Below are positions 31,954 through 41,562 of a stretch of 59,271 nt of DNA, piece after piece (the stretch's first letter is position 1; the number at the start of each line of letters is the position of its first letter). The notes beneath the pieces were generated by a model. That model did not search any database, was not told where the DNA came from, and worked only from the letters and a program-made list of their open reading frames with translations. A program made the translations under genes and the position numbers. The DNA lies in the NCBI GenBank assembly GCA_947471365.1, contig CANIWQ010000005.1, positions 1-59,271 on the forward strand, written 5' to 3'. This DNA is from Gemmatimonadota bacterium (GTDB lineage Bacteria > Gemmatimonadota > Gemmatimonadetes > Gemmatimonadales > Gemmatimonadaceae).

Positions 31954-33368
31954 GGCGTGGCCCTCGCGCCGATGGTGCTCAACTCCGACACATTAAGTCC
32001 GATCCGACGACGATCCGGAGCCGTAAGCATCACGCCGGTGATGTGAGGGCGGTCGATGATGTACTTGTTCGCATATGCCCGAAGATCAGCGGCCGTGCGT
32101 TTGCCCATTTCATCGTTGTACTTCATATAGTAGTCGAGCCCCGACACGCTCCACCAAAAACCAATGGTGTGCGACGACTCTGAACTGCGCTCGAGCCCAA
32201 ATGCCGTGGATACGGACCGATTGGCCTTCGTCGCGTCCAGTTCCTCCTGCGACATATACCCGGGCTGCGTGACCACCAGCCGCAGTTCCGCAAACAACAC
32301 GCGGAGGGCCTCGCGAAGTTTATCGGGCGTGGTCTGTCCGCTGATCGAGATGGGGCCAACGTTGTTGAGCGTGTAGTAGTTCACACCAACGCCCTGCCAC
32401 AACCCCGTGTCTACCAGACGTTTCTGAAATCGCGACTGCGGGTTATTGAGGACATCCGAGAACACGTCGGCCACAAAGGTCGCGTCCTCGTCCTTGCGCA
32501 CACTGGGTCCCTGCCACTGAATGAGCACGGTCACCGCATTGACATCCTCTTCCACAATGACCGCATCGTTCTTCACGAGCGGCGGGATCGGCGGCACTGG
32601 AGCCTTCACAAAGGGATCCTCTCCGCGCGGCCAAACGCCATAAATGCGTTCCGCCATCGTGAACGCGGCCGCCGGATTGACGTCACCCGATATGATCAAC
32701 ACCGAATTGTTGGGCACGTAGTACAGGTCGCGAATACGTCGCATCTTGTCCGGCGTGACGGTGGAAATCACCAGCCGGTCGCCAATGACGTTTTTTCGGC
32801 TCCACTGATCGCTCCACAGCTTCTTTCCCATCGCCTCTTCAAGGCGGAAGAATGGCTGCGATTCATTGCGGTCATATTCTCCGATGACTACCTGCCGCTC
32901 GCGTTCCAGCTCATCCTGGCGGAACTTTGGGCCCAGCAACGCCGCCACCAGATACCGCATCGCCCCTTCCACCGAGTCGGAGGCCACGGTCAAGTAGTAG
33001 TTCACCTGCTCTTCTTTGGTCTGCGCATTGAACACCGCGCCGAGTTCGCTGGCCTTGTCGATGTACTGGTCCACAATCGGGTACTGGTCGTTCGCCTTGA
33101 AGAACATGTGTTCATACAGGTGAGCCAACCCAGCATATTCCGGCGACTGAGTGAACGAACCGTTTCGCACGGAAATCTCCACGGTCGCCAAGGGCACTCC
33201 GTGGTTTTCGAGCACCACGACCTCTAACCCGTTCGGCAGCACCCGGCGCTGGATCACCTTCTCCAAGACTGCGCGCTGAGCCATCGCGGGGGCCGTCCCG
33301 ACCACACACAGCAGCACGGCGCTGGCGAGAGTGCGCGAGCGCCTGTTGATTACCGATAGTATGCCCAA
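31950..33368 (-). CDS. M16 zinc peptidase, catalytic subunit
   Basis: Exported protease of 472 residues. The signal peptide is 1-31 (ending APAMAQ). The inverted zinc motif is GLAHLYEHMFF, giving H83-x-x-E86-H87, and the distal Glu lies in NAQTKEEQVNYY. The C-terminal domain has no clear R/Y motif, matching a partner-dependent M16B subunit. The start is taken as TTG at 33368: GGGAG stands 6 bases before it and the signal peptide follows at once. Longer frames run antisense through murB. This start overlaps the divergent murB start by 8 bp. It is translated ahead of, and coupled to, the partner at 30646-31953. Confidence 0.9.
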   Translation of the reverse strand: MGILSVINRRSRTLASAVLLCVVGTAPAMAQRAVLEKVIQRRVLPNGLEVVVLENHGVPLATVEISVRNGSFTQSPEYAGLAHLYEHMFFKANDQYPIVDQYIDKASELGAVFNAQTKEEQVNYYLTVASDSVEGAMRYLVAALLGPKFRQDELERERQVVIGEYDRNESQPFFRLEEAMGKKLWSDQWSRKNVIGDRLVISTVTPDKMRRIRDLYYVPNNSVLIISGDVNPAAAFTMAERIYGVWPRGEDPFVKAPVPPIPPLVKNDAVIVEEDVNAVTVLIQWQGPSVRKDEDATFVADVFSDVLNNPQSRFQKRLVDTGLWQGVGVNYYTLNNVGPISISGQTTPDKLREALRVLFAELRLVVTQPGYMSQEELDATKANRSVSTAFGLERSSESSHTIGFWWSVSGLDYYMKYNDEMGKRTAADLRAYANKYIIDRPHITGVMLTAPDRRRIGLNVSELSTIGARATP

Positions 33369-34329
33369 AGAAATCTCCCGTCCGGCTGGCGCGGCTGACG
33401 AACTGATTCGTGCCCTTCGCCCTTTACTCGCGGCCGATCGACTGCGCCCCGGCATCCCGTTGGCGCCGTACACCACCTTTCGTATTGGCGGTCCGGCCGA
33501 TGTCCTATACGATGCCACATCGGCCGACGATCTCGCTACCGCTGTTACGGCTGCGCGGTCGGCTGGGATCCCGTGGTTTGTCCTCGGACTCGGCGCCAAC
33601 ATCCTGATCGGCGATCAAGGATTCCGGGGTTTGGTCATCCGGAACCGTGCCGCTGAACTCGAGTACCCACGCGAGGGAGCCATCTCCGCTGGCAGCGGCG
33701 GCGTCATCGCCAACCTAATTGCTGAAGCAGTCCGGAAGGGGCTCTCAGGGCTCGAACACTATGTCGGCATCCCAAGCACCGTCGGTGGGGCCGTCTGGCA
33801 AAACCTGCACTTCCTCTCGCCGGCCCCCGAGCGTGCGCGGACCATGTTCATCGCGGAAGTCGTGGAGTCCGTTGACCTCCTGACCGCGGCGGGTGTCCGT
33901 CAGACCGTCAGCGCTGCCGAAATGCGGTTTGGATACGACACGTCCCGCCTCCACGACAGTGGCGAGATCGCGCTTGCCGTCACCTTCGCCCTAACTCACG
34001 GTGATGAAGCCGCGATGCGGCGCATCATGCAGGAGAATCTCGACTGGCGCGGCGCGCGACACCCTCATCTCGACGTGGAACCGAGCGCTGGATCGATTTT
34101 CAAGAAGATCGAAGGCGTAGGGGCGGGTCGGCTGATCGATGACTGTGGACTCAAGGGCTTTCGGATTGGCGGTGCTCAGATTTCTCCCCTGCACGCCAAC
34201 ATCATCGTGAATGTCGGCAACGCCACCGCCTCCGATGTTCGCGCTGTCATCGCGCATGCGCAATCCGCGGTGCTGGCGCGGAGTGGTCACCACCTCGAAC
34301 CTGAAATCGGGTTTGTCGGAGAGTTCTAA
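33361..34329 (+). CDS. murB: UDP-N-acetylenolpyruvoylglucosamine reductase
   Basis: FAD enzyme of 322 residues that makes UDP-MurNAc, the second committed step of peptidoglycan synthesis. APYTTFRIGGPADVLY and LGLGANILIGDQGFRG belong to the FAD-binding domain, VGIPSTVGGAVWQN to the flavin site, GSIFKKIEG holds the active-site Ser, and LEPEIGFVGEF the C-terminal Glu. After VGGAVWQN the sequence is LHFLSPAPER instead of the common AGAYG, so this is a divergent subtype. The ATG at 33361 is used; an earlier in-frame codon would run further into the divergent M16 gene. The stop overlaps the convergent outer-membrane gene by 4 bases. No other mur gene is near. Confidence 0.9.
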   Translation: MPKEISRPAGAADELIRALRPLLAADRLRPGIPLAPYTTFRIGGPADVLYDATSADDLATAVTAARSAGIPWFVLGLGANILIGDQGFRGLVIRNRAAELEYPREGAISAGSGGVIANLIAEAVRKGLSGLEHYVGIPSTVGGAVWQNLHFLSPAPERARTMFIAEVVESVDLLTAAGVRQTVSAAEMRFGYDTSRLHDSGEIALAVTFALTHGDEAAMRRIMQENLDWRGARHPHLDVEPSAGSIFKKIEGVGAGRLIDDCGLKGFRIGGAQISPLHANIIVNVGNATASDVRAVIAHAQSAVLARSGHHLEPEIGFVGEF

Positions 34330-36548
34330 AACCGCTGCCCAAACTCGGCGCGTACGCGCCAAGCAGCCGCGTGATCAACGGGTCGGGCAATCGCCACACC
34401 GAGCGCACCGCCAAAGAACCGGATTCCTGCGCTCAATGACGAGCGGACGCCATCGGTGATCACGGCACTCGGCATTAGTCGCCGCATCGCCACCCAGTCA
34501 GCCGCACTCGTGGCGCCGGTCCAGCCCGACTGAAACGACACCGACAGTGCGGGATCAAGTGCCGGCAACCAAACCCGCCCGTACAGATGGAGCGGCGCGC
34601 GCCACCAGCCGAGCCGATACATCGCCAATCCGCGCGCTGTCGCCGCTTGGGTCCCCGTGAATTCCTTGTATTCGTAACCCGGAAGATTCAACTCACGCCC
34701 CATTTCAAACAGTTGTTGTGTGGGAATATTCCCGGTCACAACGCCAGCATCCACACGCGCGGCAAAGGTCCACGCGTCCACATTACGACGCGTCGTGGCC
34801 CGCGCTTCCACCCGCTGAAAACGTAGCATCCCATCGCCACGGAGATAGTTCAGCGAGAATCCCGTTCCGGGTCGCAAGAACTCGGCCTGCACATTGCGAT
34901 GCCATTCAAATGCCAGTGCGGTGCGCACGTACGCACCGGCATCGACCGGACGATTCGGTACAAACGGCTCATGTCCAACAAGACCGTGCGCCAGATGTTG
35001 AACCGCTGATTGATCCTGGGCCCAGCCAACTTCAAGGCGGAGTAGATTGTTGTCCCCGTTGAACAACCGTGACGCCTGTACGCCGGCGCTCCAACGATCG
35101 ACATAGTCATGATCATCGACACCAAACAGCGCGCCGAGTGTCGAAATTGAATCCAACCCGTTTGAGAAATCGTTCGTCGGGTCGAGTGAACGCCCACCAC
35201 GCACGGCGAATCGCCAGGGTCGGCGCGCCAACTCCACGCTCACGCGCCCGCGCACAGTCTGTTCACTCCATGCGTATCCCACGTTGCCGCGCGCGATCAC
35301 GCCTGGAAAGCGATCGCGCATACGCACGGATGCGCCGAGACCCGTGTATGGTCCCTCGATCCTGTTGACGTGCACGACATCCTGAAAGTGCTCGGCTTGG
35401 GCCGCGAGTATCGGGGGACCAGTCGAGCGCCAACGAATGGGCGCGACATCTACAAAATCTTCAGAACTTACCGTCGCGCTGGCCGTGCCGATCTGCGCTT
35501 GCCACTTCACGTATCGCGCTAACGAATCGAAGCTGGCAAAACTGAGCAGATGGGGGCGAGCAGCAAGGGTGTCGGCTACATACGGTATTCTGCGAGTGTC
35601 ATTCGGTACGGCGCGCGGCGCACTGGCTGAATCCACCCCCGACACGGCGACTTCGTCCGCGCGTGCGGCAACAATTTCAATACCTCTGAAGCGGGTCAGT
35701 ATGCGGAAGATGGCTTTTCCTTCCCCCAGAACAGGCGCAAGTCCCTGCGCCTCAAATCGCTGGTATTGTGGTAGCCAAAATTCACCGTTGACCTCGCTGT
35801 TCACGAGCTCAACAAATACGCCAGCGTCGAGGGCCGTCACGCTTCGTAGGATCGCGCCCACTCCAAACGACGGAGGGCCTTTTGTTTCGGTAAACGACCC
35901 GCGCATACGGACCACATGTTTACGCGCCGCATCAAGGTCCAACTCGCCGTGAAACGCAACCGTGCCCGCCGGCAGCGCGGCGCGGGGCGTCACCTCAATG
36001 CGCACAATATTGATCACACGGTCGCCGATCGTGAGCGATTCGATGGTATCGCCACCGGCAAACCGATAGATCCGCTCACGATCGTCCGCGAGCGGATGCA
36101 CCGCCCATTGCCGCGCACTCTCCGCGCGCAGGAGACCGGTGGACCGCCGCCGCGGTGCCGCATTGCGCCCAAAGAGTAAAGCCAACCGATTGCCATAAAG
36201 GCTGGGGACAGCCCACGCGTCCTCGAACAGGCCAATCGTCGCGAGTTGCGGGCCGAGTGACTGCGACCGGTACCCTGTGACGTGCTGATCCACCTCACCA
36301 GTGCGCTTCCAGGTGAGCGCACTGGCCACCTGCTCCACCGATGTGGTGACTTCGCGCCCGGAACTTCCGTCCCGAAATCCGAGGGAGATTTCGCTTTCGA
36401 GTTGGGCGGCGTATTCACCAAGCCCCGGTGGCACCCGATGGTTGATGACGCTTGCCTCGGCAACCATGCGACGCAGCGCCAGCGAGGTATACGTGGCGGT
36501 GTCGGGAGCCTGTGTGGCGACCTGAAGGAACAGAAGCAGGGCGAACAT
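34326..36548 (-). CDS. Predicted outer-membrane beta-barrel protein of unknown function
   Basis: Exported protein of 740 residues with a signal peptide (about 1-17, MFALLLFLQVATQAP). The N-terminal 400 residues form a strand-rich soluble region resembling the carboxypeptidase-like/outer-membrane lipoprotein-like part of large surface proteins. The C-terminal 320 residues alternate hydrophobic and polar residues, with aromatic girdle segments such as WSAGVQASRLF and HLYGRVWLPALD, and end in RAEFGQRF, a terminal Phe as in many outer-membrane proteins. The layout recalls DUF5686-like or Omp85-like barrels, but I cannot assign one. The ATG at 36548 starts the signal peptide. It follows the winged-helix/NTase-like gene by 59 bp on the same strand. 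Confidence 0.68.
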   Translation of the reverse strand: MFALLLFLQVATQAPDTATYTSLALRRMVAEASVINHRVPPGLGEYAAQLESEISLGFRDGSSGREVTTSVEQVASALTWKRTGEVDQHVTGYRSQSLGPQLATIGLFEDAWAVPSLYGNRLALLFGRNAAPRRRSTGLLRAESARQWAVHPLADDRERIYRFAGGDTIESLTIGDRVINIVRIEVTPRAALPAGTVAFHGELDLDAARKHVVRMRGSFTETKGPPSFGVGAILRSVTALDAGVFVELVNSEVNGEFWLPQYQRFEAQGLAPVLGEGKAIFRILTRFRGIEIVAARADEVAVSGVDSASAPRAVPNDTRRIPYVADTLAARPHLLSFASFDSLARYVKWQAQIGTASATVSSEDFVDVAPIRWRSTGPPILAAQAEHFQDVVHVNRIEGPYTGLGASVRMRDRFPGVIARGNVGYAWSEQTVRGRVSVELARRPWRFAVRGGRSLDPTNDFSNGLDSISTLGALFGVDDHDYVDRWSAGVQASRLFNGDNNLLRLEVGWAQDQSAVQHLAHGLVGHEPFVPNRPVDAGAYVRTALAFEWHRNVQAEFLRPGTGFSLNYLRGDGMLRFQRVEARATTRRNVDAWTFAARVDAGVVTGNIPTQQLFEMGRELNLPGYEYKEFTGTQAATARGLAMYRLGWWRAPLHLYGRVWLPALDPALSVSFQSGWTGATSAADWVAMRRLMPSAVITDGVRSSLSAGIRFFGGALGVAIARPVDHAAAWRVRAEFGQRF

Positions 36549-36607
36549 GGTGACCAAGAATGAGTAGTTGCCCTGCAACGGGCGGTTCGAACTGAAAAGT
36601 TCTCGTG

Positions 36608-37897
36608 CTACGTGAGTTGCGTCAGCGCCCGTATGCGATTGACAACTGTCTGTGTCAGTTCGTGCAACACGGCCGCGTCTGGCAGGGTGCGTGCAATGAC
36701 AAAACTCAGCCCTGTGTCCGCAAGAAGCACCGCTGCCGCGCGGCGAACAACATTCCGAATCTCCGCCGGTGCCGACGCACACTCGCCGACCACCGACGGA
36801 CGAAGCGCCACGAGCACGACCAAATCTTCTGCACATGCACTGTCCGATGCCGCCTGACCGGCAGCGAGAAAATCATTGCAGAGCAACGCGAGTAACGCGT
36901 GAGCGGCAGTCACCCGTACAACGACAGCGTCCCCAACATCAAACCCGTTCGTGAGTAAGAGTGCGTATTCGATCCACGGCATTCCCGGTTGATCATCGTC
37001 CCCACTCACCTGTTCGAGATCAAACTCGAGCCCGTCGCGCACTCGCCACCGATCCGTCGTCGGTCCACGCTGTACACGCTCGAGTCCTAGAGATCGAAGC
37101 TCGGTGCCTACTCGGTCAACAGAGTAGGAGGTCAGTACCCGCAACGTTGCGTCCTCACGCCGGCGCACCGGTGCGAGTACGATCGTTTCGGTTCGGAGAA
37201 CCTCCGCCGCTGCGCGCCCAGCAAAGACGACGCGGTTGAGCAGTGGCCCGATGGCCTTGGCGACATTAACGAGCGAGCGCGCGCCGCTGTTTCCATCGGC
37301 AAGGGGGGGGATCTGCTGTGCCCCGTTCTCCGACCCGTGATTCAACCGCTCGCGAATCTGGCTCAGTGCCCAGGTGCGTTCACGAACCCCGGCCGTTCGG
37401 ATCACATCCACCCAGACGAGGAGGCGGTAGAGCGAGGGGTTTCGCTCAGCGAGGTCGGGGGCTCCGGGGAACAAGGGAAGGAGCCCCCGTCCTCGAGTTG
37501 GCCCGTTAGCCCGCGGCCAGACAACGGACCGCGGACCAGAAGCCATGGCATCTGGTATGGTATCGGCGACCGCAGTTTCGATTCCTGGGCCGGCGGGGAG
37601 CCAAATGGGCGGGAAAGCGATTGCGGCGCCATGCTCTAAAAATCCATCAAGCCGTGAACGCAGAACCCGACGCTTGTCTCGATCTATCAGCCCAGAGAGC
37701 ATTAGTCGGCCGAGTGAGTTGTGAACCTCACCGACGCTTATGCCAACTGACGCACTGATTCTACTCATCGGTTGCCGAATTCGTATCGCAAGTTCAAGGG
37801 CGACAACGAGATCGACAGGCTTAAGTGATGGTTGCTTTGATTGTATATTCAAGATTCGTGAATCATAGTAAATATGTTCTAGACTGTCTAGTACCAT
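36608..37897 (-). CDS. Winged-helix regulator fused to a degenerate nucleotidyltransferase-like domain
   Basis: Protein of 429 residues with two parts. Residues about 25-185: a MarR-like winged helix (AIRIRQPMSRISASVGISVG) followed by a linker with VVWPRANG, LLPLFPGAP and NPSLYRLLVWVDVIR, a pattern I know from small regulators next to nucleotidyltransferase genes. Residues about 210-425: LLNRVVFAGRAAAEVLRTE, then LRSLGLERVQRGPTTDRWRV and a helical end with DLVVLVALRPSVVGE. This is the order of AbiEii-like nucleotidyltransferases, but GG[AS] reads AGRAAA and the DxD metal pair is absent. It is probably inactive or altered. The start at 37897 is unsure, with a 13-bp palindrome just inside it; TTG 37852 is an alternative. 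Family link is by eye. Confidence 0.55.
   Translation of the reverse strand: MVLDSLEHIYYDSRILNIQSKQPSLKPVDLVVALELAIRIRQPMSRISASVGISVGEVHNSLGRLMLSGLIDRDKRRVLRSRLDGFLEHGAAIAFPPIWLPAGPGIETAVADTIPDAMASGPRSVVWPRANGPTRGRGLLPLFPGAPDLAERNPSLYRLLVWVDVIRTAGVRERTWALSQIRERLNHGSENGAQQIPPLADGNSGARSLVNVAKAIGPLLNRVVFAGRAAAEVLRTETIVLAPVRRREDATLRVLTSYSVDRVGTELRSLGLERVQRGPTTDRWRVRDGLEFDLEQVSGDDDQPGMPWIEYALLLTNGFDVGDAVVVRVTAAHALLALLCNDFLAAGQAASDSACAEDLVVLVALRPSVVGECASAPAEIRNVVRRAAAVLLADTGLSFVIARTLPDAAVLHELTQTVVNRIRALTQLT
37879..37891. promoter_or_regulatory. 13-bp palindrome near the start of the winged-helix gene
   Basis: CTAGACTGTCTAG is symmetric about its central base (6+1+6). It lies in AT-rich DNA at the 5' end of the winged-helix gene and could be its operator if translation begins later. 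The remaining 214 bp up to 38112 holds no gene I can support. Confidence 0.4.
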
Positions 37898-38111
37898 GTT
37901 TTACACCATGCACTTACGAGCATTTTCCTATGCCGTTCCTTGTCGAACGCTGCTTTTGTCTTTGCCCATCGCACTCCCAATGCATGACAGCCGGAACGGT
38001 AGCCAGACACAGCATCCCATGACCGGCTCGCTTACACAACGGTCAGCAAAACGCCGGTCCTCCAGCTCACCTCTTATCCTATAGATTGCCAGAGCCTCTA
38101 CCGAGCCGACC

Positions 38112-40715
38112 ATGCAATTTCGTTTCTCCTATGTCCTGCTAGCCATCGCGGCCGCTGTTTTATCCGCCGAGTCAGCCAAAGCCCAGGGTTCGCTCGACGG
38201 CCCAGGCGTCTCGCTCCGGCTCGCGCGGCTCCGCGCGCACGTCATTCGCGACGTCAAATACGACCTCTCGCTTGACGTTACCGCCCGTGATTCGGCCGTC
38301 GGCGCTGTTACCGTCCGGTTCGACTATGTCGATACCGGCGACGTGCTGCTCGATTTTCGCGGCCGGCGTGTGCTGAGCATTCAATCCAACCGCCAAGCCG
38401 TGCCACTGACGGCCTGGAATCGAGCGCACATTCGGCTGCCGGCTCGGACGCTCCACGCGGGCTTCAATAGCGTGGTCATCGCTTTCGTGAGTGAGATCGC
38501 CCCAACGGGGGCCAGTATCATCTCCGCACATGACCCAGACGGTAGCGACTACCTCTACACGTTGCTCGTGCCAAGCGACGCGAACCAGCTCTTTCCCAGC
38601 TTCGATCAGCCAGATCTCAAGGCTCGCGTCACCTTTCACCTGACGGCTCCGCGAGGCTGGACCACGGTCGCGAACGGTTCCGAGCAGCGTGCCGACAGCA
38701 CAACCACGACCATCGCCCACCACTTCACCGAAACGCGGCCGCTGAGCACCTACCTCCTGGCTTTTGCTGCCGGTCCATGGACCCGCGCGACGAGTACCGC
38801 AAATGGACGAACCATCAACGTCTTTGTCCGAGCCTCGCGCGCCAAGGAAGCAGACCTCGACACGCTCCTCGCGCTTAACCAGCGTGCCATCAGCTGGATG
38901 GAACGGTATTTCGCACGACCGTATCCTTTTGAGAAATTCGATCTAGTACTCGCGCCGGCCTTTCCGTTTGGCGGGATGGAGCACCCCGGCGTCGTGATGT
39001 ACAACGAAAACTCCTTCATTTTTCGGGAACGCCCGACACTGCCTCGGCGCTTGGGTCGATTTTCCACCATTCTGCACGAAGTCGCACACCAGTGGTTTGG
39101 CGACCTCGTCACTATGAAGTGGTTCGACGATCTCTGGCTCAAGGAGGGGTTCGCCACATATATGGCAGCCAAGGCCCTCGCGAGCCTTGAGCCCAATAGC
39201 GGCGCGTGGAAGTCGTTCTATCAGTCCAATAAACCAGCCGCCTACGGCGTCGATCAAACCACAGGGACAAACCCCCTCTGGCAGGAGCTCGGCAACCTCG
39301 ACCAAGCCAAGAGCAACTACGGCGCCATCGTCTACAACAAAGCACCCAGCGTGCTCAAGCAACTCAACTTTCTGGTCGGCGAAGCCGCGTTCCAGAAGGG
39401 GGTACGGGCTTTCCTCGGAAAGTTTGCGTACACCAACGCCACCTGGCAGGATCTCCTCTCCGCTATCGGGAAGGCGTCCGGAAAAAACCTGACCGTGTTT
39501 GGAAAGAACTTTATGCTGCGGCCGGGCATGCCGGTGGTCGAACAGAAGCTCACGCTTGCCGGCGGAAAGATCGCGTCGCTCGAACTGACGCAGCGGCCCG
39601 CGCAGACGCTCAGTGGCGACGCGCCATGGCCCATGCGTACCGAGCTTTTGCTGGCCTACGACGACCCGACACCCAGTGTCCGGTTGCCGGTTGATATCAC
39701 GACAAAAACAACCGTGGTCCGCGCCGCCGTCGGCAAGAAAGCGCCACGATTTGTCTTTGCGAACGTGGATGACTACGGCTATTTCCTCACCCTGCTCGAT
39801 TCCGCCAGTGTGACGGCACTCGAGCAGGGCGCCATCGCCACGGTGCGTGACCCATTACTCCGCACCATGCTCTGGGGCGCGCTGTGGGATCTCGTCCGAG
39901 ATGCGCGCCTCGAACCAGCCCGATTTATTCGCCTCGCGCTCCGTGATCTTCCGCATGAACGCGATGAACAAATCTTTCCGAATGTTTTGGGCCGGCTCAC
40001 GCGCGCCGTCACCACGTACGCGTCTGACTCGGTGCGGAATCAACTGCGACCGCAACTAGAATCGATGCTCTGGCAGCAGCTGGGCGACCGGACACTCTCG
40101 TACGGACTGCGTCGGGCTTGCCTTGATGCCTACATCGGCCTCGCAACTTCACCGGACGCCCTCGGCAAGTTGATCGTACTCTATGCGGCGGATTCGGTGG
40201 TCGGCGAACCGATGCGCGATCCCACACGATGGGAAATCGTGAATCGTCTCATGGTGCTCGATCATGCGGACGCATCGCGTTTTCTGGCCGTGCAGAGTGC
40301 CCGCGATACGACGGCGGACGGAAAGCGCCGCGCGTTCGTCGCCGGAGCTGCCCGACGCACGGCCGAGGCGAAGCGGGACTACTTTACCCGCTATTTCAGT
40401 GACGCCACGCTCAACGAAGAGTGGGCCAGTGGCTCACTCGGGGCGTTCAACGCGCACGAACACACCACGCTCACCCTGCCGTATCTGCGGCCCGCACTCG
40501 ATTCGCTTCCGTTCGTTCAGGCCAACCGCCGCATTTTCTTTCTCGGCAGTTGGCTGAGTGCCTTTATTGGCGGACAATCTGGAAGCGACGCGCTCGATGT
40601 TGTCCGGAAGTTTCTCGACGAGCACCCCACACTGCCTCGCGATCTTCGCCAGAAAGTGCAACAGACCGTCGATGAACTCGAACGCACCGTACGGATCCGT
40701 CGTCGATTCGGTTGA
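38112..40715 (+). CDS. Exported M1 family aminopeptidase
   Basis: Zinc aminopeptidase of 867 residues. The signal peptide is 1-25 (ending SAKAQ). The N-terminal beta domain is followed by the thermolysin-like domain: FPFGGMEHPGVVMYNE (the GAMEN-equivalent exopeptidase motif), HEVAHQWFGD (zinc His322, catalytic Glu323, His326) and LWLKEGFATY with zinc Glu345, an exact HExxH-x18-E. The C-terminal about 350 residues form the ERAP-like helical domain. It probably trims N-terminal residues from peptides in the periplasm. It has its own promoter region, and its end lies 3 bp from the stop of a convergent zinc-ribbon gene. Confidence 0.93.
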   Translation: MQFRFSYVLLAIAAAVLSAESAKAQGSLDGPGVSLRLARLRAHVIRDVKYDLSLDVTARDSAVGAVTVRFDYVDTGDVLLDFRGRRVLSIQSNRQAVPLTAWNRAHIRLPARTLHAGFNSVVIAFVSEIAPTGASIISAHDPDGSDYLYTLLVPSDANQLFPSFDQPDLKARVTFHLTAPRGWTTVANGSEQRADSTTTTIAHHFTETRPLSTYLLAFAAGPWTRATSTANGRTINVFVRASRAKEADLDTLLALNQRAISWMERYFARPYPFEKFDLVLAPAFPFGGMEHPGVVMYNENSFIFRERPTLPRRLGRFSTILHEVAHQWFGDLVTMKWFDDLWLKEGFATYMAAKALASLEPNSGAWKSFYQSNKPAAYGVDQTTGTNPLWQELGNLDQAKSNYGAIVYNKAPSVLKQLNFLVGEAAFQKGVRAFLGKFAYTNATWQDLLSAIGKASGKNLTVFGKNFMLRPGMPVVEQKLTLAGGKIASLELTQRPAQTLSGDAPWPMRTELLLAYDDPTPSVRLPVDITTKTTVVRAAVGKKAPRFVFANVDDYGYFLTLLDSASVTALEQGAIATVRDPLLRTMLWGALWDLVRDARLEPARFIRLALRDLPHERDEQIFPNVLGRLTRAVTTYASDSVRNQLRPQLESMLWQQLGDRTLSYGLRRACLDAYIGLATSPDALGKLIVLYAADSVVGEPMRDPTRWEIVNRLMVLDHADASRFLAVQSARDTTADGKRRAFVAGAARRTAEAKRDYFTRYFSDATLNEEWASGSLGAFNAHEHTTLTLPYLRPALDSLPFVQANRRIFFLGSWLSAFIGGQSGSDALDVVRKFLDEHPTLPRDLRQKVQQTVDELERTVRIRRRFG

Positions 40716-40718
40716 TCG

Positions 40719-41540
40719 TTACGGCTTTGTGGCGGGAACAAAGAGTCGTGGATCGACCCACCCTTGGTCCGTACCCACGCGCGCCGCGCGCCAACCGTTC
40801 ATCGAAGGACCAAGCAGGACGCGCTGCGACGAATCGATCATGCGCACTTCGTCACCATTACGGCCCGGTTTATCCCGGAGCCGAACCCACGTAGTCGCAC
40901 GCCAGTAGCTCCAACTAGAATCAGCCGCAGGCCGCACCAGTCGCGCGGCTCGCTGCGCGTCGAGCGTTACAGCGGGAGCAGGAGCGGGCGTTGTGATTGA
41001 AGCGGGCGCCGTTTTGGGTGGCCCCATCGGCGCCGTCTTGGGCACCTCAACCTTCCGAGGTGCTGCCTGCACAACGGCAGTTGCGCCGCGCGAACGACTT
41101 ATCGGCGCCCGAGTCGAATCCAGCGGCATTTCTGGCGGAATATTTTCGCGCGAGCCGCCGATCGAATCCAACGAAATCGGCGCGGCTGACGCAACGGGAT
41201 TGGTGTCTGGAGCCGTCGTCGGCTGGTTCGCAACGGCCAAGTCGCGTGAAGCGCTACTGAACTGTGTGATCGCGAATCCGCCAACAAGTATCAAGACAAT
41301 CACACCGCCAGCCAGCATAAGCCCGCGCGCGGACCGTTTGTTGGGACTTTCCGGCCCAGCGTGACAGTTGGGACACACGCCTATGGCTGAGGGTCGCAAC
41401 ACACCGCACCCTTGGCATCGCACGGTTTCCGGTCGCTTGGATCCCGGCGCATACGAGACCAACGGTGTCTGGCACCGCGGACACCGCGTGGCTCCGACAA
41501 GCGTTTTTGCTCCGCACGCTACGCACAAGCTGTAGGCCAT
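40719..41540 (-). CDS. Membrane protein with two zinc ribbons and a C-terminal SH3-like domain
   Basis: Protein of 273 residues. Two zinc ribbons are visible: C6-x2-C9 with C20-x2-C23, and C42-x2-C45 with C56-x2-C59. One membrane helix follows (about 74-94, LMLAGGVIVLILVGGFAITQ), then a Pro/Ala/Thr-rich linker (100-200) and a bacterial SH3-like domain (about 210-270, WVRLRDKPGRNGDEV ... GWVDPRLF). The orientation predicts cytosolic ribbons and a periplasmic SH3 that may bind cell wall. The ATG at 41540 is chosen because the first ribbon starts there; a longer frame overlaps the M24 gene. It lies 22 bp downstream of the M24 peptidase gene and may share its transcript. Function unknown. Confidence 0.78.
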   Translation of the reverse strand: MAYSLCVACGAKTLVGATRCPRCQTPLVSYAPGSKRPETVRCQGCGVLRPSAIGVCPNCHAGPESPNKRSARGLMLAGGVIVLILVGGFAITQFSSASRDLAVANQPTTAPDTNPVASAAPISLDSIGGSRENIPPEMPLDSTRAPISRSRGATAVVQAAPRKVEVPKTAPMGPPKTAPASITTPAPAPAVTLDAQRAARLVRPAADSSWSYWRATTWVRLRDKPGRNGDEVRMIDSSQRVLLGPSMNGWRAARVGTDQGWVDPRLFVPATKP

Positions 41541-41562
41541 GTGGGGTTCCGTTGAGGCGCGC

